From the NCBI GenBank assembly GCA_963716115.1, contig CAVQSZ010000008.1:124001-188000 (forward strand): DNA of 64,000 nucleotides. Direction: 5' to 3'. This document shows positions 25,234 through 34,299 of this stretch, piece after piece. A program made the position numbers and the translations under genes. The stretch is from AP-15 sp963716115. Its GTDB lineage: Bacteria > Pseudomonadota > Alphaproteobacteria > ATCC43930 > CGMCC-115725. Every line of letters starts with the position of its first letter. Position 1 is the stretch's first letter. The notes under the pieces were generated by a model. The model was given only the letters and a program-made list of their open reading frames with translations. It had not been told where the DNA came from and did no database searches.

Positions 25234-26055
25234 ATGCAGCTCGGGATACATCTGCCTCACGCGGGCGGGCAGGCGACGCCGGAGCTGATCCGCCGCGCCG
25301 CCGTCCGCGCCGAGGCGCTGGGGCTCGACGACGTGTGGGTCAGCGAGCACATCATCGTCCCGCGCGCCAGCTTTCCCCGCTCGCCGTTGTTCTACGACCC
25401 GGTGCTGAGCCTGACCCTGGCCGCGGCGGTGACGAGCCGGGTGCGGCTCGGCACCAGCGTGCTGGTGCTGCCGATGCGCCACCCGCTGCCGCTTGCCAAG
25501 GAGTTGGCGACGTTGCAGAACTTCTCGGAAGGGCGGCTGATCCTCGGGGCCGGCGTCGGCTGGCTCGAAGCCGAGTTCGCCGCGCTCGGCGCGCCGTTTC
25601 ACGAGCGCGGCCGGCGCATGGACGAGGGCATCGCGATGATGCGCGCGGTCTGGTCGCAGGACCCGGTGAGCTTCCGCGGCAGACACATCCCGGCCGAGAT
25701 CGTCGAGATGACGATGGCCCCGCCGCCGGTGCGGCCGATCCCGATCTGGTTCGGCGCGCGCTCGGAGGCGGCCTTCCGGCGCACCGTGCGGATCGGCGAC
25801 GGCTGGCACGGCAGCCAGCTGACGCCCGAGGCGGCGGCGCCGATCGTCCGGCGCCTGCGCCGCGACCGGCCGGAGCCGGGTTTCACGATCTCGATCCGCA
25901 GCCACTGGGACGGCAGGGACGAGGGCGAGCTGCGCGCCCGTCTCGCCGCCTATCGGGAAATCGGCGTCCAGCACGTCATGGTGGCGCCGGTCGATCGCGA
26001 GGTCGACGACTGGGACGCGGTCATCGAGGGCGCCGGGCGCGCCGCCGCCGGCTGA
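25234..26055 (+). CDS. LLM-class flavin-dependent oxidoreductase
   Basis: Encodes 273 residues from ATG 25234, following GGAGATGGG. The luciferase-like monooxygenase fold is recognised by 'LGLDDVWVSEHIIVPRA' near residue 30, 'SRVRLGTSVLVLPMRHP' near 68 and 'ILGAGVGWLEAEFAALG' near 105. It uses F420 or FMN; the short length and single domain resemble the TIGR03619-type subgroup. Isolated from the three LLM genes at 50-53.6 kb and only distantly similar to them. The 242 bp before it show no other gene. Confidence 0.87.
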   Translation: MQLGIHLPHAGGQATPELIRRAAVRAEALGLDDVWVSEHIIVPRASFPRSPLFYDPVLSLTLAAAVTSRVRLGTSVLVLPMRHPLPLAKELATLQNFSEGRLILGAGVGWLEAEFAALGAPFHERGRRMDEGIAMMRAVWSQDPVSFRGRHIPAEIVEMTMAPPPVRPIPIWFGARSEAAFRRTVRIGDGWHGSQLTPEAAAPIVRRLRRDRPEPGFTISIRSHWDGRDEGELRARLAAYREIGVQHVMVAPVDREVDDWDAVIEGAGRAAAG

Positions 26056-26076
26056 GGCCGCGTGGGCCTCGGCGCC

Positions 26077-27321
26077 TCAGTAGCCGATGTCCTGAAAGCT
26101 CTGCGGCGCCGGGCCGACCACGACGTTGCCCTGCGGCTCGACCTCGAGCACGGCGAGGCCGCGCTGCACCAGCCCGCTGGGCGCGAAGCGGAACAGGCCG
26201 TCGACGCCGGTGAACCCCTGCGGGTTGAGGATCGCCTGCTGCGAGAACGGCTCGCCGCCCGGGGCGCGCGCCAGCGCCGCCGCGAGCGCCGCGGCGTCGT
26301 AGCCGAGCGAGGCCAGCCGCGGCGGCTCGTGGCTGTAGGTGGCGCGGAAGCGCCGCTCGAAATCCTGTCGCGCCTCGGGCGGCGAGGCCGCGAACCAGCC
26401 GCCGACCAGCGCCGGCTCCGCGCCGAGGTCGGGCACGTCCCACAGCCCGCTGCCGAGCAGCTGCAGCGGCGCGGCCCCGGCCGAGGCGTCGCGGACCTGG
26501 CGGGCGATCTCCTTGAGCCTGGCGCCGCCCTCGGGCAGCAGGAGGGCGCTGAACGCCGGCGCGGGTCCCGCCGCGGCGGGGGCGTCGGGCGTCGCCGCGG
26601 CGGCGCTCCCCGGCAGCAGCCGCCGGATCGCCGCCGCCGCGTCGCCCGCGCGGGGGTCGTAGAGCTCGACGCTCGCCACCCGCGCTCCGGACGCTGCGGC
26701 GGCCTCGCGCAGCGCGTCGGCCATCAGATGCCCGTAGGGCGAGCTCGGGGCCAGCGCGGCGAAGCGGTCGAGCCCGCGCTCGCGGGCGTACCCGACCACG
26801 CGCACGACCTCCTGCCGCGGCAGAAAGCCCATCAGAAAGGTGTTGCCGCCGGCCGCCTGGGCCACCGTCGAAAAGGCGATGACGTTGAGATGGGCGTCGC
26901 GGGCGAGCGGCTTGACCGCCTGCACTTCCGAGGCGAGCAGCGGGCCGAGGATCAGCTGCGCGCCGTCGGCGATCGCCGCGCGCGCCGCCCTGGCGGCGCC
27001 GTCGGCGGTCCCGCCGGTGTCGCGCGGGATCAAGGTCAGCCGCTCGTTCGGGGCCTCGAACAGCGCCAGCTGGGCCGCGTCGAGGATCGCCTGCCCGAGC
27101 TCGGCGTTGGCCCCCGACAACGGCGCCAGCAGCGCCACCTTGGCCGATCCGGCGGCGGCCGCGGGCGCGCCGGGGGCGCCCGGCGCCGGGGCCGGGCCAA
27201 AGGACGGTTGCGGGGCGGCGAGCGGCGCCGGTACCATCCGCTGCGGCGCGCAGCAGGCGAGGGCGGCGAGCGCAAGGATGGCGAAGGGTGCGGCGGACCG
27301 CGGGACACACCAGGGCGGCAA
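26077..27321 (-). CDS. LpoA/LppC-like lipoprotein (penicillin-binding protein activator)
   Basis: Encodes about 414 residues. The signal peptide ends in a lipobox 'AILALAALACCAPQ'. After a Pro/Ala-rich linker a periplasmic-binding-protein fold begins at 'KVALLAPLSGANAELGQAIL' and continues through 'AQLILGPLLASEVQAVKPLA'. This is the YraM/LpoA C-terminal type that stimulates PBP1A in gammaproteobacteria; in alphaproteobacteria it is usually annotated as a penicillin-binding protein activator. The start is a TTG at 27321, overlapping the divergent rsmI gene by 34 bp; this start is uncertain. Confidence 0.8.
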   Translation of the reverse strand: MPPWCVPRSAAPFAILALAALACCAPQRMVPAPLAAPQPSFGPAPAPGAPGAPAAAAGSAKVALLAPLSGANAELGQAILDAAQLALFEAPNERLTLIPRDTGGTADGAARAARAAIADGAQLILGPLLASEVQAVKPLARDAHLNVIAFSTVAQAAGGNTFLMGFLPRQEVVRVVGYARERGLDRFAALAPSSPYGHLMADALREAAAASGARVASVELYDPRAGDAAAAIRRLLPGSAAAATPDAPAAAGPAPAFSALLLPEGGARLKEIARQVRDASAGAAPLQLLGSGLWDVPDLGAEPALVGGWFAASPPEARQDFERRFRATYSHEPPRLASLGYDAAALAAALARAPGGEPFSQQAILNPQGFTGVDGLFRFAPSGLVQRGLAVLEVEPQGNVVVGPAPQSFQDIGY

Positions 27322-28256
27322 GCGTAGCCTCGGACGACGGCGGCGGGAGGCGGGAGCCTACCCGGCGGCCCGCCGCGAGTAAACCGGAGCCGCCGCGCGC
27401 CGAGCCCGCGAGCGAAATCGCGCTCTCCCCCGGCCTCTACCTGGCGGCGACCCCGATCGGCAACCTCGGCGACGTCACCTTGCGCGGGCTGGCGGTGCTG
27501 CGCGGCGTCGACCGCATCTGCTGCGAAGACACCAGGGTGACCGCGCGGCTGCTCGCCCGCTACGGCGTCGCCACACCGCTCGACCGCTATCACGACCACA
27601 ACGCCGAGGCGATGCGGCCGGTCATTCTGGCGGCGCTGCGCCGCGGCGAGCGGGTGGCGCTGGTCTGCGACGCCGGGACGCCGCTTATTTCCGACCCCGG
27701 CTACAAGCTGGTGCGGGCGGCGCTCGCCGAGGGCCTGCCGGTGACCGCCATACCGGGGCCGTCGGCGGCGCTGACCGCGCTGATCCTGTCGGGCCTGCCG
27801 CCGGACCGGTTCTTCTTCGCCGGGTTTCTGCCGCCGCGCCGGGCGGCCCGCCGCCGCGCGCTCGCCGGCTGGGCGGCGCTCGACGCCACGATGGTCTTCT
27901 ACGAGGGGGTTTCGCGGCTGGCCGACAGCCTCGCCGACATGGCCGAGCTCCTCGGCGGCCGCCCCGCCGCGGTCGCGCGGGAGCTGACCAAGCTGCACGA
28001 GGAGGTTCGGCGCGGCCGGCTCGCCGATCTCGCCCGCCATTATCGCGAGGCCGGCGCGCCGCGCGGCGAGGTCGCCGTCGTGGTCGGCCCGCCCGAGCCG
28101 GCCGCGCCCGACCCCGCCGACATCGACGCGCGGCTCGGCGCGGCGCTGCGCGAGCTTGGCGTGCGCGACGCCGCGGCCAAGATCGCCGCCGAGAGCGGCC
28201 TCGCCCGCGCCGCGCTTTATCGCCGCGCCCTGGCGCTGCGGGACAAAGCCGGATGA
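27288..28256 (+). CDS. rsmI: 16S rRNA (cytidine1402-2'-O)-methyltransferase
   Basis: The conserved part starts at 'LSPGLYLAATPIGNLGDVTL', about residue 46. The tetrapyrrole-methylase-type SAM site follows: 'CEDTRVTARLLARYG', 'VCDAGTPLISDPGYKLV' and 'AIPGPSAALTALILSGLP'. RsmI modifies C1402 at the decoding site. The listed start (GTG 27288) gives a long basic N-terminus and overlaps the lpoA-like gene; a later start is possible. The stop overlaps yraN (ATGA). Confidence 0.93.
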   Translation: MRRTAGHTRAASVASDDGGGRREPTRRPAASKPEPPRAEPASEIALSPGLYLAATPIGNLGDVTLRGLAVLRGVDRICCEDTRVTARLLARYGVATPLDRYHDHNAEAMRPVILAALRRGERVALVCDAGTPLISDPGYKLVRAALAEGLPVTAIPGPSAALTALILSGLPPDRFFFAGFLPPRRAARRRALAGWAALDATMVFYEGVSRLADSLADMAELLGGRPAAVARELTKLHEEVRRGRLADLARHYREAGAPRGEVAVVVGPPEPAAPDPADIDARLGAALRELGVRDAAAKIAAESGLARAALYRRALALRDKAG

Positions 28257-28639
28257 GGCGGCCGGCCCGCGGCCCGACCCTGCGCCGGCAGCGCGCGCAG
28301 CGGCGCGGGCGGCTGGCGGAGCAGCTCTGCCTGTGGCATCTGCGGCTGCGCGGCTGGCGCATCGTGGCGCGAGGCTGGCGCTGCCCGGCCGGCGAGATCG
28401 ACATCCTGGCGCGGCGCGGCAAGGTGCTCGCGGTCATCGAGGTCAAGTCGCGCGACGAGCTCGCGGCGGCCGCGGGCGCGCTGCCGCCGCGCCAGCGCCG
28501 CCGCATCGTCCGCGCGGCGCAAGCCTTTCTGAGCGCGCACCCGGAGCTTGCCGGGCTCGATCTTCGATTCGACCTGATGCTGGTCGCGCGCCGCCGTCTG
28601 CCGCGGCATTGGCGCGGCGCCTGGCGCGCCGACGGCTAG
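28253..28639 (+). CDS. YraN family (UPF0102) endonuclease-like protein
   Basis: Encodes 128 residues, coupled to rsmI by a 4-bp overlap. The Holliday-junction-resolvase-like core reads 'CPAGEIDILARRGKVLAVIE' followed by VKSR. These are the acidic and Lys residues (GEID..., EVK) expected of this PD-(D/E)XK-like family. The tail 'GLDLRFDLMLV' carries the conserved FD. The function is not established. Confidence 0.9.
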   Translation: MRRPARGPTLRRQRAQRRGRLAEQLCLWHLRLRGWRIVARGWRCPAGEIDILARRGKVLAVIEVKSRDELAAAAGALPPRQRRRIVRAAQAFLSAHPELAGLDLRFDLMLVARRRLPRHWRGAWRADG

Positions 28640-28820
28640 CCGCCGGCTCCGGCCATCGGGCCGCAACTCGTTGTCAAGATGAATGATTTGGCCGATGACG
28701 GAGGCTCCGGCGGGGAGCGGCCGCGGGCGCCGCCGGCCGCGCCGCCGGGGGCCGCATTGGAAGCCGCGCGGCTTTATCCGAGAATGCCGCGGGGATGCGT
28801 TCGCAGCGGGGGATTGATCG

Positions 28821-29525
28821 ATGCCCAGACACCATGCGACCCTGCGGCTTCTGCCGATGATCGCGCTGCCGATCGCCTTGGGCGGGTGCGCGGCGGCGAT
28901 CGTCGGCGGGATCGCGGCGGCCGGCGGCGCGGGCTACGCCGCCAACCAGGAGCGCGGCGTATCCGGGACCGTTGACGATTTCGCGCTCAAGACGAATATT
29001 CAGAACGCCTGGATCAAGGCGAACCCGAACATGCAGGCCGATTTCAGCGTTACGGCGTATCAGGGGCGGGTGCTGCTGACCGGCTTCGCCCCGGATCCCG
29101 AGATCAAGGCGCAGGCGGCGCAGATCGCCGGCGAGGTCAAGGGCGTGCGCACGGTTTACAACGAGATCGAGGTCGGGCCGCCGGAAGGCGCCTGGAATTC
29201 GACGAAGGACGCCTGGATCACCTCGCGGCTCAAGTCGGACTTTGTCTTCGACGGCAAGATCCGCTCGGTCAACTACACCATCGAGACCGTCAACAAATCG
29301 GTCTATCTGATCGGCTCGGCCCGCAGCCAGGCCGAGCTCGACCAGGCGACGAGCCTGGCGCGCAACGTGTCGGGCGTGAAGCGGGTGGTGTCCTACGTCG
29401 ACATCCGGCCCGGCGCGCCGGCGACCGCCCAGCAATCCGCGCCGCCGCAATCCTCGGAGAGCGCGCGCGCCCCCGACGCCCCGGTCGCGGCCCCGTCGAC
29501 CCCGGTCGAGGTGCAGAAGCTCTGA
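28821..29525 (+). CDS. BON-domain lipoprotein (DolP/YraP-like)
   Basis: Encodes 234 residues. Lipobox 'IALPIALGGCAAAIVGG' places Cys near residue 23. Two BON domains follow, starting at 'DDFALKTNIQNAWIKANPNM' and 'DAWITSRLKSDFVFDGKIRS'; each ends in the 'VYLIGSARSQAELDQA'-like strand-helix. The last 35 residues are Pro/Ala-rich. DolP maintains outer-membrane integrity in gammaproteobacteria, where it is linked with lpoA and yraN as here. An alternative is an OsmY-type periplasmic protein. Confidence 0.85.
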   Translation: MPRHHATLRLLPMIALPIALGGCAAAIVGGIAAAGGAGYAANQERGVSGTVDDFALKTNIQNAWIKANPNMQADFSVTAYQGRVLLTGFAPDPEIKAQAAQIAGEVKGVRTVYNEIEVGPPEGAWNSTKDAWITSRLKSDFVFDGKIRSVNYTIETVNKSVYLIGSARSQAELDQATSLARNVSGVKRVVSYVDIRPGAPATAQQSAPPQSSESARAPDAPVAAPSTPVEVQKL

Positions 29526-29534
29526 TCGCGGACC

Positions 29535-30383
29535 ATGAGCGACCCGGCCGAACCCCATGACCCGGAGAGCAGCGCCCGTTTCCTGCGGGCGCTCGGAACC
29601 TCGGGCGCGCAGGCTCTGCCGATCGCCGAGGCGGCGCTGGCGCTCGCCTCGTTCGAGCGCCCGCGGGTCGACCTCGAGCGCTACCGCGAGCACTTTCGCC
29701 TGATCGCCCGCGATGTCGGCCGCCATTCGGCCGCCTCCGGCGGCCTCGCCGACCGCGCCCGCGCGCTCAACGAGATCATCCTGCTGAAATACGGCTACGC
29801 CGGCGACGAGCTGACCTATGACGATTTGCAGAACGCCAACCTGATGCGCGTCGTCGACCGCCGGAAGGGGCTGCCGGTGGCGCTGGGCATCCTCTACATC
29901 GACGCCGCCCGCGCGCAGGCCTGGGACATCGCGGGCCTGGCCTTTCCCGGGCATTTCCTGGTGCGGCTCTCCGCAGGGCAGGACCGGCTGATCCTCGACC
30001 CGTTTCACGGCGGCAAGATCTGCGACGCCGCGGAATTGCGCGATCTGCTGAAGGCGACGACCGGGGCCGACCGCGACCTCTCGCCCGAGCACTACGCTGC
30101 GGCCTCGGACCGCGACGTGCTGTTGCGGCTGCAGAACAATCTGAAGGCGCGGCTGCTGCAGGCGGGACAGCACGAGCGCGCCGCCGCGGTGGTCGATTCG
30201 ATGCTGATGCTGGCCCCCGATCTGGCGGAGCTGTGGCGCGAGGCGGGGCTCCTGCACCGCCATCTCGGCAACATGCGGGCCGCCGTCGCGGCGCTCGGCG
30301 AATATATCGTGCGCGCCCCCGACGGCGCCGCCCGCCACCAGGCGGCGGCCCTGCTGCAGCAGCTGCGCTCGCAATTGAATTGA
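29535..30383 (+). CDS. SirB1-like protein (transglutaminase-like fold plus TPR)
   Basis: Encodes 282 residues starting 9 bp after dolP. The N-terminal part has the SirB1 pattern 'YAGDELTYDDLQNANLMRVV', 'RRKGLPVALGILYIDAARAQ' and 'LAFPGHFLVRL'. The catalytic Cys of true transglutaminases is absent in SirB1 proteins. The C-terminal helices 'LKARLLQAGQHERAAAVVDS' and 'LHRHLGNMRAAVAALGEYI' are TPR-like. Function unknown. Confidence 0.88.
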   Translation: MSDPAEPHDPESSARFLRALGTSGAQALPIAEAALALASFERPRVDLERYREHFRLIARDVGRHSAASGGLADRARALNEIILLKYGYAGDELTYDDLQNANLMRVVDRRKGLPVALGILYIDAARAQAWDIAGLAFPGHFLVRLSAGQDRLILDPFHGGKICDAAELRDLLKATTGADRDLSPEHYAAASDRDVLLRLQNNLKARLLQAGQHERAAAVVDSMLMLAPDLAELWREAGLLHRHLGNMRAAVAALGEYIVRAPDGAARHQAAALLQQLRSQLN

Positions 30384-30443
30384 CCCTCCCCGCGCGGCGG
30401 GCATCGGCGGTATATCTCTCGATGCGGTAACCGGGAGATCGGC

Positions 30444-31412
30444 ATGGGTCTTGCCGTCGCCATCCAGATGGACCCGATCGATGCGATCGACATCGACGCG
30501 GATTCGACCTTCGCGCTCGCGCTCGAGGCGCAGGCCAGGGGGCACGCGCTGTTTCACTACCTGCCCGATGCGCTGACCTTGCGCGACGGGCGGCTCTACG
30601 CCCGCGGCCGGGCGCTCGAGGTGACGCGGCGGCGCGGCGACCACCACCGCCTCGGCGGCTTCGAGGAGCTCGATCTCGGCGGCGTCGATGTCGTCCTGAT
30701 GCGCCAGGACCCGCCCTTCGACATGGCCTACATCACCGCGACGCACCTGCTCGAATTGCTGCCGGAGAACGGGCCGCTGGTCGTCAACGACCCGGCCTCG
30801 GTGCGCAACGCGCCCGAAAAGCTCTTTGTGCTGCGCTTCAGGGAGCTGATGCCGCCGACCCTCCTGACCCGCAACCGCGACGAGATCCGCGCCTTTTGGC
30901 GCGAGCACGGCGACATCATCCTGAAGCCCTTGTTCGGCAATGGCGGGGCCGGCGTCTTCCGCCTGCGGCCGGGCGACGAGAATTTGACGGCGCTCCTCGA
31001 AATCTACGAATCGATCCAGCGCGAGCCGGTCATGGCGCAGCGCTATGTGCCGGCGGTCCGGCAGGGCGACAAGCGCATCATCCTGGTCGAAGGCGAGCCC
31101 CTGGGCGCCGTCCTGCGCGTCCCTGCGGAGGGCGAGGCGCGAGCCAACATGCATGTCGGCGCCCGCCCGATCCGGACCGGGCTGACCCCGCGCGACCGCG
31201 AGATCTGCGCCGCGATCGGGCCGGCCCTGCGCGACCAGGGGCTCGTCTTTGTCGGCATCGACGTGATCGGCGACTGGCTGACCGAGATCAACGTCACCTC
31301 GCCGACCGGCATCCAGGAGATCGCGCGGCTGAGCGGCGTCGACATCGCGCCCAAGATCTGGGACGCGATCGAGGCGCGGCTCGCCGAACGCGTCGATCGC
31401 CGCCCGTCCTGA
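30444..31412 (+). CDS. gshB: Glutathione synthetase
   Basis: Encodes 322 residues. The N-terminal domain begins 'AVAIQMDPIDAIDIDADSTF', as in prokaryotic GshB. The ATP-grasp domain includes 'ILKPLFGNGGAGVFRL', 'RYVPAVRQGDKRIILVEGEP' and 'WLTEINVTSPTGIQEIAR' with Mg ligands. It joins gamma-glutamylcysteine and glycine. It is the last gene before the conflict-like island, and 280 bp of repeat-containing sequence follows. Confidence 0.96.
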   Translation: MGLAVAIQMDPIDAIDIDADSTFALALEAQARGHALFHYLPDALTLRDGRLYARGRALEVTRRRGDHHRLGGFEELDLGGVDVVLMRQDPPFDMAYITATHLLELLPENGPLVVNDPASVRNAPEKLFVLRFRELMPPTLLTRNRDEIRAFWREHGDIILKPLFGNGGAGVFRLRPGDENLTALLEIYESIQREPVMAQRYVPAVRQGDKRIILVEGEPLGAVLRVPAEGEARANMHVGARPIRTGLTPRDREICAAIGPALRDQGLVFVGIDVIGDWLTEINVTSPTGIQEIARLSGVDIAPKIWDAIEARLAERVDRRPS

Positions 31413-31436
31413 GGTACGACTTCGATAGGTTCGCTC

Positions 31437-31510
31437 ATTCACCGAAAGCGGGAACCCGCCAAGGGCTCGAATCATTCCTTGGACCCCCGCTTTCGCGGGG
31501 GCGACGATAT
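31437..31510. repeat. Extragenic palindromic repeat (GCTTTCGCGGG family)
   Basis: An inverted structure with GAAAGCGGGAACCC on one side and GGACCCCCGCTTTCGCGG on the other. A clear relative lies at 52395-52495 and weaker ones near 50050 and 4190. The rest of 31413-31690 contains no gene and must hold the island's promoter. Confidence 0.6.
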
Positions 31511-31690
31511 TCCACTGACGTGCCGGGCGAGCCGCTCCGGCGTTCTCGCGGGTGCGCGGCAACGCCACGCTCGACATCGTCCCGCGCGAATTGAGCCGCG
31601 GATCGTCTGCGTCAGTATCGGCGCAACAACTTGCGTCCTTAATCATTTAGCGATACATTGGCGGAGCTCAGTCGACGGCGGAGACAGGAC

Positions 31691-33088
31691 ATGCGCCTGG
31701 TCGTCATCAGCGACATCCATGTCGGCTCCGGCCCGCTCGACGATTGCGATGCCGAGCTCGAAGCCGGTCTGGTAGCGTTTATCGAAGAGCTGGCGGCCGG
31801 CGCGGAGCCGACCACGCTGGTCATCAACGGCGACTTTCTCGATTTTGCCCAGGCCGAGCCCTCGCGATCGAAGGAGCTCGAAGCCGAGAGCGCGGACGGC
31901 ATTCCGTTGTGCTTCACCGAGGAGCAGTCGGTAGCAAAGCTCGACGGGATCGTTCGCGCTCATCGGCCGATCTTCGAGGCTCTCGGCCGAATTGCCGGCG
32001 GCGGCGGCGAGCATCGCGTCGTGATCCTGCCGGGGAACCACGACGCCGATTTTTTCTGGCCCCGCGTCCGCACAGAGCTCGCGTCAGCTGTCGCGACCGG
32101 CCGCGGCGGCGGCGCGGATCGGCTGCGGTTTCATCTGGAGCAGAGCTATCGACCCGAGCATTTTCCGGGGGTTTGGATCGAGCACGGCCACCAGCGCGAC
32201 GAATGCAATAATTTCAGGGCGAGGGATCGGGATTATTGGTCGGCGCGCACGCCGCCGATATTTCCCGACGCGAACGGGACGCCACGGCTCCTCGAATGTG
32301 TCGGCACCCGCTTCATGATCCGGTTTCTCAACGGCCTCGACCGCGACTACCCGTTTGTCGACAATGTCAAGCCGTTCAGCAAGTTCGTCAGAATGTTCCT
32401 GGCCTCGACCGTCCACCGCGGCTTCGGCCCGCTGACCGCGATGGTCGCCTATTGGGGGTTTCTGAAGTTCATCGGCAAGACGCTGCGGCGCTCGCCGGGC
32501 GACTTCCTGACGGCCGATCAGAGCACCGGCCCGATTATCGACGCCATCAGAACGCGGCTTAAAAGCATCGAACGGCGTGATGCAGAGCGGCTGGCGTCCC
32601 GGCTGAGCGCGGCCGGCTTCGATTTCGAGGGGATGCCCTACGATTTCTATCTGTCGGACGAGGAACGGGTGCAATCCCTGCTGGATTTCCTCTGTCTCGA
32701 CCCGGACCTGCTGAGCGAGGTCGCAGAGCCGGAGCGGGGGCTTCTCTCGGCCTCCGGCGATGACGGCTATCTGAGCCTGCGCGACGGCTATCGCGCCGAC
32801 GAAACGGCCGCCCTCAAGAAGGCAGCTCGAGACATCATCGGCGGGGGCTGGGCGACGGCGGTGGTGATGGGTCATACGCACGAGCCGGTATCCGCCGACG
32901 CCGACCTCAACTACGTTAACATCGGCAGCTGGACCCGATATCTCGACGAAAGCCGCGGCGGAAGGCGGCAATGGTCATGGGATCTGCTGAAGAAATCCGC
33001 CTATGAGAATTTTCCCTACGAGCCGGCCTATGCCGAGCTGACGAGCCAATCGCCGGACCGGCTCGTCCGGCGGATATTCCGGTCCTGA
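31691..33088 (+). CDS. Calcineurin-like metallophosphoesterase of the MPE-CHAT-STAND island
   Basis: Encodes 465 residues from ATG 31691, chosen because the phosphoesterase fold begins at once: 'MRLVVISDIHVGSG' (Asp8, His10). It continues with 'TLVINGDFLDFA', 'VVILPGNHDADFFWP' and, late, 'ATAVVMGHTHEPVS', so all metal-binding motifs (DxH, GDxxD, GNHD, GHTH) are present. Between them is a large insert of about 200 residues with an extra 'IEHGHQRD' and a hydrophobic stretch 'FGPLTAMVAYWGFLKF' near residue 245. The substrate may be a nucleotide, nucleic acid or phospholipid. The CHAT gene follows 15 bp downstream. Confidence 0.88.
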   Translation: MRLVVISDIHVGSGPLDDCDAELEAGLVAFIEELAAGAEPTTLVINGDFLDFAQAEPSRSKELEAESADGIPLCFTEEQSVAKLDGIVRAHRPIFEALGRIAGGGGEHRVVILPGNHDADFFWPRVRTELASAVATGRGGGADRLRFHLEQSYRPEHFPGVWIEHGHQRDECNNFRARDRDYWSARTPPIFPDANGTPRLLECVGTRFMIRFLNGLDRDYPFVDNVKPFSKFVRMFLASTVHRGFGPLTAMVAYWGFLKFIGKTLRRSPGDFLTADQSTGPIIDAIRTRLKSIERRDAERLASRLSAAGFDFEGMPYDFYLSDEERVQSLLDFLCLDPDLLSEVAEPERGLLSASGDDGYLSLRDGYRADETAALKKAARDIIGGGWATAVVMGHTHEPVSADADLNYVNIGSWTRYLDESRGGRRQWSWDLLKKSAYENFPYEPAYAELTSQSPDRLVRRIFRS

Positions 33089-33103
33089 CCGGAGGGCGCC
33101 GTC

Positions 33104-34299
33104 TTGGCCGACTATATGGTGCACCTTCATCGGGACAAGGAAGAGGCTGCCTTCAAAATCAGCTGGCTTTACCTTCAATATTATCGGGGCTGCTATTTCG
33201 TGGGCGAAGCGCTGTTGCGCGAGCGCTCGGACAAGGTGCGGGCGGCCTTGCAAGAGCTGGTCAATGCACTGCGAGACGAAAGGGAGAGCGAGTATGCCGG
33301 GCTGCTGCGGGCCGTTGCAGAGAAGGGGCGCGATCTCTATGAGGCGTTTTTCTTCGGGTCCAACGGCCTCCATAGGGGAGAGGCCCATCGCGTCAAGACA
33401 TGGGTAGCGGATAAGCTCGCCGCGCAGCAGGACACGATCACCTTCTGTCTGCCGCCGGGCGTACATATTCCGTGGGGGCTGTTTTTCGACCGGCCGGTGT
33501 CGAACGATCCGACGCAGGAAGTCGATCCGGGCGGCTTTTGGTGCATGAAGTACAATGTCGGAGCCCATTACTTCACATGCGAGGCCTACGGCGTCGAGCG
33601 CGAATGGCGGTCCGATCAGTTTCCATTACTGTTCGCGGCTCATGAGACGGTCTGGACGTCGGAATACGGCGCGAAGGAAGTGGTCGACAAGGAATGGCGC
33701 CGACGCCTCGATCGCTTGCTGCGGCCTCCCGATCAGCCGAAGTTCCTGCTCAACGAGCTGGTCGCGTCGTGGGGCAGCCGAACCACGGACGCGCCATACG
33801 GGCTGTTTGCGTTCTATTGCCACAGCAATGGGCAGGCGCTGTGCATCGGCCCGGACACGATCTCCGCGGCCGAGTTTGGCATGAAGTTCCAGCGGGCTCG
33901 TGGAGGGGACACGCCGCCGACGCTGGTGTTCCTGGCCGGCTGCGAGACCGCGATCGGAGAGCTGGAGCCGGGGTTTTTGAAGGAGACGAGCAGCCCGGCT
34001 TCTGCGGCTTCATCGGCACCGAAGTGAAGGTCCCCAATCGCCTGACCCTCGAATTCCTCTCGGACTTTCTCGACGAGCTCTACGGCAACGGCGGACCGGT
34101 GTTCGCAGTCATGAGACGGCTGCGCGACAAGCATTGGCCGCTCAGTCTGGTGTTCTGCATGTGTTGCGCCCGCGAGCTGCGTCTGGCGCCGCCGATAGCC
34201 GAGGTCTCGCCTCGCAGCCGGCTCCGGGCGAGGGGCGCGCGCGCCGACAGGGCGGCGGCGACCAATGAGCCAAGCCGTCGTGACCCGAGGACCCGATAA
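33104..34299 (+). CDS. CHAT-domain caspase-like protease, one frameshift near 33995
   Basis: Starts at TTG 33104 with GGAGGG 7 nt upstream; ATG 33116 is an alternative. The CHAT catalytic pair is visible: 'GLFAFYCHSNGQAL' with His240 and 'LVFLAGCETAIGE' with Cys280. The strand after it, 'CGFIGTEVKVPNRLTLEF', is in another frame; adding one base at the CCC run 33994-33996 gives exactly 399 codons. The N-terminal 200 residues contain the pseudo-CHAT or receptor-facing half ('LPPGVHIPWGLFFDRPV'). It is probably the effector released by the STAND protein, whose start overlaps its end by 35 nt. Confidence 0.82.

Noticed and set aside
31430..31470. GGCTCGAATC-type stretch resembling a tRNA T-loop
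   Set aside because: No acceptor stem, anticodon arm or D-loop can be formed around it; it belongs to the palindromic repeat.
28674..31646. A 990-codon open frame on the minus strand across dolP, SirB1 and gshB genes
   Set aside because: It is antisense to three clearly recognisable genes, has no domain signal and a biased composition typical of high-GC shadow frames.
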